From Solea solea (taxonomy: Eukaryota; Chordata; Actinopteri; Pleuronectiformes; Soleidae), in NCBI RefSeq assembly GCF_958295425.1, contig NC_081153.1:8402635-8466634 (forward strand): DNA of 64,000 nucleotides. The letters are read 5' to 3'. The translations under genes and the position numbers were made by a program. Shown here one piece after another: positions 54,519-64,000 of this stretch. The notes below the pieces were generated by a model. That model was given only the letters and a program-made list of their open reading frames with translations, did no database searches and had not been told where the DNA came from. Every line of letters begins with the position of its first letter. Within the stretch, counting starts at the first letter, position 1.

Positions 54519-55785
54519 TGCTGTAATCACACTGGATGAGTTTACATACGAGTGACCGTCATTTTTAGGGGGCCAGGGGTAACTGGCTAGCGTCACCTGT
54601 CGCTATGTGGACAGACGCATATACGTGCATCCATACGTGAGGCTTTTCAAAATAAAAGTAACACAGTTAAATACTTGTTCATCTGTGTTTATGACTGACA
54701 TGCCCAGGTCTGTTCTAATGTGTTGCTAAAACTGTGATTTTCTTCCCCACAGCTCTTTGACTCCAGGGACTAAACCTCCCACTCCCCTGCACAGTCTCTA
54801 CAGCGGGGAAGATGTCCTGTCGTCATACATCCAATCTTTCTACCCTTCTTCTCCTCTGTGAGACCCGACACTGGAAGAAAATACTTTAAACTCTTGTTTC
54901 AACAGGGGGGGAAATAATCTCACTGCCACTCTCTCTTGTTACAGTGCTCTGCAGCTGGTGTCCACTCCCAGTAGACTGACGCCACCTTTCCCTCAGATTT
55001 TCAGTCCGTCCATCAATCCTCAAGGTTTCCTGCAGAATCAGCCTCCTTTACCTTCCTGTGAGTACATTTATACCTTTATTTTATTAAAGAAAGATTGGGG
55101 TGGATATGATCAGAAATACAACCCTGTGACATAGGTCTTAGGCCATAGATTTATTGTTTTAGCAATGCTTTAATGAAGATAACAGTTTAATTATTTATAA
55201 ATCACAATTATTGGGATACATCCAGAAAATATGGGATTTACATGTATGCAGTTTTAAAACACCATATTTTTCAGGGAAAGAACAGCTTTTATAATGTTTA
55301 CATTTAGTGTGATGTACACTTAATCTACATTTAAGAATTACTAGTTTGACAACTACATTGAAGTAAGTGTAATCCAGATTAGCTTTATTGCTTCAAACTG
55401 AACCACATGGTGTAAATGAGGCTATACTTCTTGTACAAATACATACATTTATATTAGAATTGTTACTAAACTGACTGTACGGTTAACTTATTCCATAATG
55501 TACCTTTGAACTCTTCTTCTCTCTGTGTCTCAAGCCTCTGTGGTTTCGTCCGTCCCCGTCATGACGTCCCTCCAGTCGGGCCCAGCGCTCGGCTCATGGC
55601 TGTCAGAGCTGCACGGTGGCGTCAGTGCGTTCGACCTCCGCCGCGTGGCCCCCAGCTTCCTGTCCCAGGGGCCCGAAATAGCCGACTACGAGGAGGCCCT
55701 GGAGCAGCTGCGCATCATGGCCCGGTGTTACCGCGACGACGGTGGCGGGACGACGCGCTCTTCCTCCGAAGAGGATGACGACTGA
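48709..55785 (+). CDS. msto1: Misato homologue MSTO1, mitochondrial distribution and morphology regulator
   Basis: Tubulin-like protein that associates with the outer mitochondrial membrane and influences fusion and network shape. Fourteen exons: 48709-48792, 49941-50070, 50251-50320, 50682-50757, 51469-51520, 51960-52113, 52230-52344, 52553-52687, 52776-52928, 53666-53797, 53903-54087, 54753-54857, 54945-55057, 55535-55785. They total 584 codons plus TGA (human about 570). Conserved blocks: [20 protein letters not shown] at the N-terminus, [73 protein letters not shown] (tubulin-like glycine loop region), TVPYRL, and an acidic tail EEDDD. The 52 nt exon 51469-51520 has little known similarity but keeps the frame and has good splice sites. 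Poly(A) signal AATAAA at 55995-56000. Confidence 0.94.
49289..49322. repeat. (TA)n microsatellite
   Basis: Seventeen pure TA units in MSTO1 intron 1. Confidence 0.95.
49345..49585 (+). mobile_element. Partial hAT-type MITE
   Basis: GAAGCTTTCTGATTTTTCAG, CTAAATGTGCATATG, ACAAGACATTTGAGGACATC and TGATCAACATTTTGTGG match the family core. In MSTO1 intron 1. Confidence 0.55.
51089..51442 (-). mobile_element. L1/Tx1-like LINE 3' fragment in an MSTO1 intron
   Basis: The minus-strand frame 51162-51407 (81 codons) reads as the end of an L1-clade second ORF ([25 protein letters not shown], then a [15 protein letters not shown] block). The plus-strand T run at 51086-51101 is its poly(A) tail. A 15 bp target duplication, GTAAATTTCTCTTTT, flanks it at 51074-51088 and 51443-51457. 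It is 5'-truncated, as usual for target-primed insertions. It ends about 27 bases upstream of the exon at 51469. Confidence 0.85.
51559..51908. mobile_element. TIR-type MITE in an MSTO1 intron
   Basis: AGTGCGTTTACATGCATGTA at the left and GTGCATGTGAACGTAC at the right are imperfect inverted repeats. Repeated TTAGTCAGACTAAG-like words lie inside in both orientations. About 350 bp, non-coding. Target duplication not identified. Confidence 0.6.
54205..54310. mobile_element. Fragment of a hAT-type repeat
   Basis: CAGGGGTGGGCAATTATTTT then GGGGCCACATATTG and GGGCCAAATTTG resemble the left end of a widespread hAT-type repeat. It breaks off in a poly(A) run (54292-54305). Confidence 0.45.
54483..54514. 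repeat. (CA)n microsatellite
   Basis: About sixteen CA units in MSTO1 intron 11, near its end. Confidence 0.95.
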
Positions 55786-56000
55786 TGTTGCGACCTGCGC
55801 GTCTTCAGACAGACGAGGGCTGGATTGCACAACAGGAAGAGAGGACAGTTTCTCTGAGGCTGAAATAGAAGCATGGGGAGCAAAGATGATACATTTGTAT
55901 GGGGTGAGATAACTTCACACATACTCGGTTTGGATTTATTCAACATGAATACGAATTGACAACCATGGTAATACAATTCAAAAAGTTACAAGCAAATAAA

Positions 56001-56560
56001 TACACATGCGAAGTGCAATTTTACGATTGTGGCTTTTTTATTGTGAATATGAATCTACAGTTGTCGCATAACTGTCAAAATACGCCACAGGGGACCCAGG
56101 CTTTGTGTACTGAGCAGAAGATTCATTGATTTCACACACTGCGCATGCATTCACAGCCAGCGCTGAGATAAACGAGGGAGAAGCATGGAACTGGATCGAG
56201 CTCCGCCCCTTTGGCTACGTTAATTTCTATGGAGCTGCTCACCCAGCACATAGGCCGCAAAAGTTTCTGACTTCTGGGTTTATTTCCGGGTCATGCGGCC
56301 CATAGAGCATACGCAGTAGTGTTACCATAATGCCTCTTGGCCCTGTGAACGAGGGGCATCATTAATGTAAGACCTGGTTAGCTTATAGCTAAAACAAAGA
56401 CAGAGGTATTATCTCAGGCCTGTGTAAAGGGCTTATAAACATGAAAACACACTCGACCCTTATACATTAAAACAAAATTGGAAATGGAAGGAGGAATAGA
56501 TATACCAGAGGGCGTATTAGTGGAAATGTAGCGTCTCAGAGAACTGGAGGGACTTTGGTT
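56001..56560. other. MSTO1 downstream DNA
   Basis: No gene seen. Part of it (56180-56330, 'ccgcccctttggctacgtt', 'tttatttccgggtcatgcggcccat') looks like a degenerate interspersed repeat. Confidence 0.4.
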
Positions 56561-56569
56561 GGAAAAGCC

Positions 56570-57090
56570 TGATAAGATATTTTATTACACCTTAACAAAA
56601 ATTCGACTATGACTGTAACTCTGTCATGTTATTAAAACGTATTGGAAGGGAATGCATACTACAATATACAAGATTTTTGGAAGGCAGTTTTATTATTTTT
56701 GGATGCTCAAGGATGGACAAAGAGAGAAATATCTGTGTAGTACTTTGTTGGTGTTCTGACTTTAAATAAGTGGATGGACATCACAATGGAGATTTACAGG
56801 ATGGAGAAAATGACAGAAGATGTGAATTACAAGAGGGACCGGTTTGTTTCACATTGGAGGAAATGGGTGGATTATATAATACCACACAGGCCGGACTTTG
56901 ACTCTGCTAACCTTAGATAATACATAATGCGTATTACTGGCAATTATATCTTACTCCCTACATGTTCATGTTCTTGTTATGTTTTTTTATTTCTTTATTT
57001 ATTTTTTTTATTTGGTTTTTATGTTGTTTTTGTCCTAAATGCACATGGAACATTGATTGCTGTATATCAATAAAAATAGATAAATAAAGC
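56570..57090 (+). mobile_element. L1/Tx1-like LINE 3' end
   Basis: Around 56765-56910 the plus strand translates to the tail of an L1-clade ORF2 (KWMDITMEIYRMEKMT, then DRFVSHWRKWVDYI). A T-rich 3' UTR follows and the element ends near AATAAAAATAGATAAATAAAG (57070-57089). The 5' part is truncated and frames are broken. Confidence 0.7.
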
Positions 57091-57404
57091 ATTTAATATA
57101 AAATGTTTTGATTCATGGTATTTTTACAATGTTGTATTTAGTATATTTGTAATGCATTTTAACTGAGTATCGGATGTTTATTTGACGTCATCAAACTTGT
57201 ACGTAATAACAGGTAAACACATTTTAATGTCTATGACAGTTTTGTTGTCTACAAATGCTGGTGCCAAAAAAGTACTTTTAGGATAATTTTACAAAAACAG
57301 TTGCAGTGCACATTAATCGAAGTTTACAAATAAAGCTCACAATTATTGTTTTTATATTAGTGTAATGATCATTAAATATTAAAGTCAGGCCAGAAAACCT
57401 TCAG

Positions 57405-57630
57405 ACTCATGATTGTTGGAACCGTTTTATTGGTGTTCCGAACTGATCTTGGAGAGACAGGAGTAGATAGGCGAGTACTGGCCACAGATTTTGCATGTGT
57501 CATCACAACATCCTGTTTCGGTGAGAGGTCTTTTGGCCAAAAGCTGAAAATTAGTTTTTTGGCCATTTCTGGCCTTTTCCACCGTTATGTTTCGGTCGCC
57601 AAATTTTCGGTGCATCAGCATTTAGGAAAC
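57405..57630 (-). mobile_element. Degenerate hAT-type transposon end
   Basis: On the minus strand 'gatgcaccgaaaatttggcgaccgaaac' and repeated 'tggccaaaa' words resemble a common hAT-type teleost repeat that starts with GCACCGAAA. Non-coding fragment. Confidence 0.45.
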
Positions 57631-57739
57631 TTAACAATGTGTTAAAAGTACTTTTATAACTCAAGATTCTTTCACTCAATCTACAACTCTAAGTCATGTG
57701 TTCATCAACATTATCAGTAACTTTAGAAACCGGGAATCA

Positions 57740-60700
57740 ATAGTCAAGTGACTCAGACTTTTTTGAGTGATTTTTGACAACATACTATATAGTATGACTT
57801 TTTTGAGTGGTTTTGGACGACATACTATAGTATGACTTTCCTGAGTGGTTTTGGACGACAAACTATAGTATGACTTTTTTGAGTGATTCAGGACGACATA
57901 CTATAGTATGACTTTCCTGAGTGGTTTTGGACGACAAACTATAGTATGACTTTTTTTAGTGATTCAGGACGACATACTATAGTATGACTTTTTTGGATCA
58001 TTTTTGACGACATACTATATAGTATGACTTTTTTGAGTGATTTTGGACGACATACTATAGTATGACTTTTTTGAGTGATTTTGGACGACATACTATAGTA
58101 TGACTTTTTTGAGTGATTTTTGACAAAATACTATAGTATGACTTTTTTGAGTGATTTTGGACGACATACTATAGTATGACTTTTTTGGGTGATTTTTGAC
58201 GACATACTATATAGTATGACTTTTTTGAGTGATTTTGGACGACATACTATAGTATGACTTTCCTGAGTGGTTTTGGACAACATACTATAGTATGACTTTT
58301 TGAGTGATTCAGGACGACATACTATAGTATGACTTTTTTGAGTGATTTTTGACAAAATACTATATAGTATGACTTTTTTGGGTGATTTAGGACGACATAC
58401 TGTAGTATGACTTTTTTGAGTGATTTAGGACGACATACTATATAGTATGACTTTCCTGAGTGATTTTGGACGACATACTATAGTATGACTTTTTTGAGTG
58501 ATTTTTGACAAAATACTATATAGTATGACTTTTTTGGGTGATTTAGGACGACATACTGTAGTATGACTTTTTTGAGTGATTTAGGACGACATACTATAGT
58601 ATGACTTTTTTGAGTGATTTTTGACAAAATACTATATAGTATGACTTTTTTGAGCGATTTTGGACGACATACTATAGTATGACTTTTTTGGGTGATTTAG
58701 GACGACATACTATAGTATGACTTTTTTGGGTGATTTTTGACGACATACTATATAGTATGACTTTTTTGGGTGATTTAGGACGACATACTGTAGTATGACT
58801 TTTTTGAGTGATTTAGGACGACATACTATAGTATGACTTTTTTGAGTGATTTTTGACAAAATACTATATAGTATGACTTTTTTGAGCGATTTTGGACGAC
58901 ATACTATAGTATGACTTTTTTGGGTGATTTAGGACGACATACTATAGTATGACTTTTTTGGGTGATTTTTGACGACATACTATATAGTATGACTTTTTTG
59001 AGCGATTTTGGACGACATACTATAGTATGACTTTTTCGAGAGCTTTTTGACAACATACTATATAGTATGACTTTTTGAGTGATTTTTGACAACATACTAT
59101 AGTATGACTTTTTTGAGTGATTTTCAACGACATACTATAGTATGACTTTTTTGAGTGATTTAGGACGACATACTATAGTATGACTTTTTTGAGTGATTTA
59201 GGACGACATACTATAGTATGACTTTTTTGAGTGATTTAGGACGACATACTATAGTATGACTTTTTTGGGTGATTTTTGACGACATACTATATAGTATGAC
59301 TTTTCGGAGTGATTTTGGACGACATACTATAGTATGACTTTTTTGGGTGATTTAGGACGACATACTATAGTATGACTTATTTGAGTGATTTAGGACAACA
59401 TACTATATAGTATGACTTTTCGGAGTGATTTTGGACGACATACTATAGTATGACTTTCCTGAGTGGTTTTGGACGACATACTTTAGTATGACTTTTTTGA
59501 GTGATTTAGGACGACATACTATAGTAACACTTTTTTGGGTGATATTTGTAGACATACTATGACTTTTTTGGGTGATATTTGACGACATACTATGACCTTT
59601 TTGAGTGATTTTTGACAACATACTTTGACTTTTTTGACAACATACTATGACTTTTTTGAGCGATTTTGGACGACATACTATAGTATGACTTTTTTGAGTG
59701 ATTTTGGACGACATACTATAGTATGACTTCCCTGAGTGGTTTTGGACGACATACTATATAGTATGACTTTTCGGAGTGATTTTGGACGACATACTATAGT
59801 ATGACTTTCCTGAGTGGTTTTGGACGACAAACTATAGTATGACTTTTTTGAGTGATTCAGGACGACATACTATAGTATGACTTTCCTGAGTGGTTTTGGA
59901 CGACAAACTATAGTATGACTTTTTTTAGTGATTCAGGACGACATACTATAGTATGACTTTTTTGGATCATTTTTGACGACATACTATATAGTATGACTTT
60001 TTTGAGTGATTTTGGACGACATACTATAGTATGACTTTTTTGAGTGATTTTGGACGACATACTATAGTATGACTTTTTTGAGTGATTTTTGACAAAATAC
60101 TATAGTATGACTTTTTTGAGTGATTTTGGACGACATACTATAGTATGACTTTTTTGGGTGATTTTTGACGACATACTATATAGTATGACTTTTTTGAGTG
60201 ATTTTGGACGACATACTATAGTATGACTTTCCTGAGTGGTTTTGGACAACATACTATAGTATGACTTTTTGAGTGATTCAGGACGACATACTATAGTATG
60301 ACTTTTTTGAGTGATTTTTGACAAAATACTATATAGTATGACTTTTTTGGGTGATTTAGGACGACATACTGTAGTATGACTTTTTTGAGTGATTTAGGAC
60401 GACATACTATATAGTATGACTTTCCTGAGTGATTTTGGACGACATACTATAGTATGACTTTTTTGAGTGATTTTTGACAAAATACTATATAGTATGACTT
60501 TTTTGGGTGATTTAGGACGACATACTGTAGTATGACTTTTTTGAGTGATTTAGGACGACATACTATAGTATGACTTTTTTGAGTGATTTTTGACAAAATA
60601 CTATATAGTATGACTTTTTTGAGCGATTTTGGACGACATACTATAGTATGACTTTTTTGGGTGATTTAGGACGACATACTATAGTATGACTTTTTTGGGT

Positions 60701-63700
60701 GATTTTTGACGACATACTATATAGTATGACTTTTTTGAGCGATTTTGGACGACATACTATAGTATGACTTTTTCGAGAGCTTTTTGACAACATACTATAT
60801 AGTATGACTTTTTGAGTGATTTTTGACAACATACTATAGTATGACTTTTTTGAGTGATTTTCAACGACATACTATAGTATGACTTTTTTGAGTGATTTAG
60901 GACGACATACTATAGTATGACTTTTTTGAGTGATTTAGGACGACATACTATAGTATGACTTTTTTGAGTGATTTAGGACGACATACTATAGTATGACTTT
61001 TTTGGGTGATTTTTGACGACATACTATATAGTATGACTTTTCGGAGTGATTTTGGACGACATACTATAGTATGACTTTTTTGGGTGATTTAGGACGACAT
61101 ACTATAGTATGACTTATTTGAGTGATTTAGGACGACATACTATATAGTATGACTTTTCGGAGTGATTTTGGACGACATACTATAGTATGACTTTCCTGAG
61201 TGGTTTTGGACGACATACTTTAGTATGACTTTTTTGAGTGATTTAGGACGACATACTATAGTAACACTTTTTTGGGTGATATTTGTAGACATACTATGAC
61301 TTTTTTGGGTGATATTTGACGACATACTATGACCTTTTTGAGTGATTTTTGACAACATACTTTGACTTTTTTGACAACATACTATGACTTTTTTGAGCGA
61401 TTTTGGACGACATACTATAGTATGACTTTTTTGAGTGATTTTGGACGACATACTATAGTATGACTTCCCTGAGTGGTTTTGGACGACATACTATATAGTA
61501 TGACTTTTCGGAGTGATTTTGGACGACATACTATAGTATGACTTTCCTGAGTGGTTTTGGACGACATACTATAGTATGACATTTTTGAGTGATTTATGAC
61601 GACATACTATAGTATGACTTTTTTGAGTGATTTTGGACGACATACTATAGTATGACTTTTTTGGGTGATTTTTGACGACATACTATGACCTTTTTGAGTG
61701 ATTTTTGACAACATACTATGACTTTTTTGAGTGATTTTGGACGACATACTATAGTGTGACTTTATTGGGTGATTTTTGACAAAATAGTATAGTATGACTT
61801 TTTTGATTGATTTTCAACGACATACTATAGTATGACTTTTTTGAGTGATTTCCGACGACATACTATAGTATGACTTATTTGAGTGATTTAGGACGACATA
61901 CTATAGTATGACTTTCCTGAGTGGTTTTGGACGACATACTTTAGTATGACTTTTTTTAGTGATTTAGGATGACATACTATAGTATGACTTTTTGGGGTGA
62001 TTTTTGACAACATACTATGACTTTTTTGGGTGATTTTGACAACATACTATGACCTTTTTGAGTGATTTTTGACAACATACTATGACTTTTTTGGGTGATT
62101 TTGGACGACATACTATAGTATGACTTTTTTGAGTGATTTTGGACGACATACTATAGTATGACTTTCCTGAGTGGTTTTGGACGACATACTATAGTATGAC
62201 ATTTTTGAGTGATTTAGGACGACATACTATAGTATGACTTTTTTGAGTGATTTAGGACGACATACTATAGTATGACTTTTTTGAGTGATTTAGGACGACA
62301 TACTATAGTATGACTTTTTTGACTAATTTTGGACGACATACTATATAGTATGACTTTTCGGAGTGATTTTGGACAACATACTATAGTATGACTTATTTGA
62401 GTGATTTAGGACGACATACTATATAGTATGACTTTTCGGAGTGATTTTGGACGACATACTATAGTATGACTTTCCTGAGTGGTTTTGGACGACATACTTT
62501 AGTATGACTTTTTTGAGTGATTTAGGACGACATACTATAGTAAGACTTTTTTGGGTGATATTTGTAGACATACTATGACTTTTTTGGGTGATATTTGACG
62601 ACATACTATGACCTTTTTGAGTGATTTTTGACAACATACTTTGACTTTTTTGACAACATACTATGACTTTTTTGAGTGATTTTGGACGACATACTATAGT
62701 ATGACTTTTTTGGGTGATTTTGGACGACATACTATAGTATGACTTTTTTGAGTGATTTTGGACGACATACTATAGTATGACTTCCCTGAGTGGTTTTGGA
62801 CGACATACTATAGTATGACTTCCCTGAGTGGTTTTGGACGACATACTATATAGTATGACTTTTCGGAGTGATTTTGGACGACATACTATAGTATGACTTT
62901 CCTGAGTGGTTTTGGACGACATACTATAGTACGACATTTTTGAGTGATTTAGGACGACATACTATAGTATGACTTTTTTGAGTGATTTTGGACGACATAC
63001 TATAGTATGACTTTTTTGGGTGATTTTTGACGACCTACTATGACCTTTTTGAGTGATTTTTGACAACATACTTTGACTTTTTTGACAACATACTATGACT
63101 TTTTTGAGTGATTTTGGACGACATACTATAGTGTGACTTTATTGGGTGATTTTTGACAACATACTTTGACTTTTTTGACAACATACTATGACTTTCTTGA
63201 TTGATTTTGGACGACATACTATAGTGTGACTTTATTGGGTGATTTTTGACAAAATAGTATAGTATGACTTTTTTGATTGATTTTCAACGACATACTATAG
63301 TATGACTTTTTTGAGTGATTTCCGACGACATACTATAGTATGACTTATTTGAGTGATTTAGGACGACATACTATAGTATGACTTTTCGGAGTGATTTTTG
63401 ACGACATACTATAGTATGACTTTCCTGAGTGGTTTTGGACGACATACTTTAGTATGACTTTTTTTAGTGATTTAGGATGACATACTATAGTATGACTTTT
63501 TGGGGTGATTTTTGACAACATACTATGACTTTTTTGGGTGATTTTGACGACATACTATGACCTTTTTGAGTGATTTTTGACAACATACTATGACTTTTTT
63601 GGGTGATTTTGGACGACATACTATAGTATGACTTTTTTGAGTGATTTTGGACGACATACTATAGTATGACTTTCCTGAGTGGTTTTGGACGACATACTAT

Positions 63701-63950
63701 AGTATGACATTTTTGAGTGATTTAGGATGACATACTATAGTATGACTTTTTTGAGTGATTTTGGACGACATACTATAGTATGACTTTTTTGAGTGATTTT
63801 GGACGACATTATAGTATGACTTTCTTGGGTGATTTTGGACAACATACTATAGTATGACCTTTTGGTGTCATTTTGGATGACATACAATAGTATGACTTTT
63901 TTGAGTGATTTTGGACGACCTACTTTAGTATGACCTTCATGTGACTGAAC
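57740..63950. repeat. Large tandem array (satellite/minisatellite) of a ~38 bp palindrome-bearing monomer
   Basis: About 160 head-to-tail monomers of 37-40 bp. Each has a GACTTTTTTGAGTGATTTTG part followed by GACGACATACTATAGTATG. The second part contains the 14 bp perfect palindrome CATACTATAGTATG, or in many units the 16 bp form CATACTATATAGTATG. Some units lose it (CATACTATGAC). Variants are shared in blocks, giving higher-order repeats. 57825-59790 corresponds to 59794 onward (offset 1969, later 1737 because one copy has 232 extra bases around 58655-58886). A further block is offset by 1279 (61140 to 62419), and another by about 1477 (61745 to 63222). The 3' end decays near 63880-63998. 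Open minus-strand frames in it are by-products of the repeat. Confidence 0.97.
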
Positions 63951-64000
63951 AAAATACAAAAAGTAGGACCTTTTCTGACAGCATACTATAATACACAATG

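Noticed and set aside
57409..57645. Overlapping frames on both strands before the satellite
   Set aside because: They fall in a hAT-like repeat fragment, with no domain and no splice context.
58131..63998. Series of open minus-strand frames of 60-103 codons in the satellite (repeating KITQKSHTIVCRPKSLKK)
   Set aside because: They arise because the monomer has few stops on that strand. They copy the tandem period, have no start context and are duplicated with the array.

Overview
The window reads as nuclear DNA of a ray-finned fish, probably a percomorph teleost. The genes are split by introns with GT-AG junctions. The proteins are closest to vertebrate families but in the teleost arrangement. 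The introns carry typical teleost interspersed repeats (hAT-type MITEs, an L2-like LINE, L1/Tx1-like LINE tails, a tRNA-headed SINE, a BEL/Pao relic). No prokaryotic feature, CRISPR array, rRNA or functional tRNA gene was seen.

Layout. 1-1.95 kb: transposon-rich flank with a deleted BEL/Pao element on the minus strand. 1.96-15.4 kb: LIPE (hormone-sensitive lipase, +), ten main coding exons plus candidate 5' exons. 17.3-25.8 kb: a DDX6-family RNA helicase (DDX6 or the teleost paralogue ddx61, +), with a long 3' region. 30.0-35.6 kb: TOMM40 (+). 36.8-38.6 kb: apoA-IV-like gene 1 (-). 41.3-43.6 kb: apoA-IV-like gene 2 (+), divergent from gene 1. 45.2-47.8 kb: apoE (apoEb type, +). 48.7-56.0 kb: MSTO1 (+). 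56.0-57.7 kb: LINE and hAT remnants. 57.74-63.95 kb: a large array of a ~38 bp repeat with a palindrome in most monomers and a higher-order structure of 1.7-2.0 kb.

I assembled each gene model by hand from splice junctions. All seven close in frame: LIPE 699 aa, DDX6-like 483 aa, TOMM40 340 aa, the two apoA-IV-like proteins 256 aa each, apoE 251 aa, MSTO1 584 aa. Four of the seven genes act in lipid storage or transport (LIPE, two apoA-IV-like, apoE). TOMM40 and MSTO1 are mitochondrial. In human, LIPE, TOMM40 and APOE are on 19q13 while APOA4 and DDX6 are on 11q23, so this block mixes genes from two human regions.

The observations most worth checking are: the short regulatory module of LIPE, without recognisable protein kinase A sites; the frame-switching 5' exons of LIPE; a (GT)14 tract abutting the acceptor of the catalytic-serine exon; a perfect 62 bp palindrome in a helicase intron; a LINE insertion whose target duplication supplies the acceptor tract of an MSTO1 exon; the inverted apoA-IV pair; and the palindromic satellite array.
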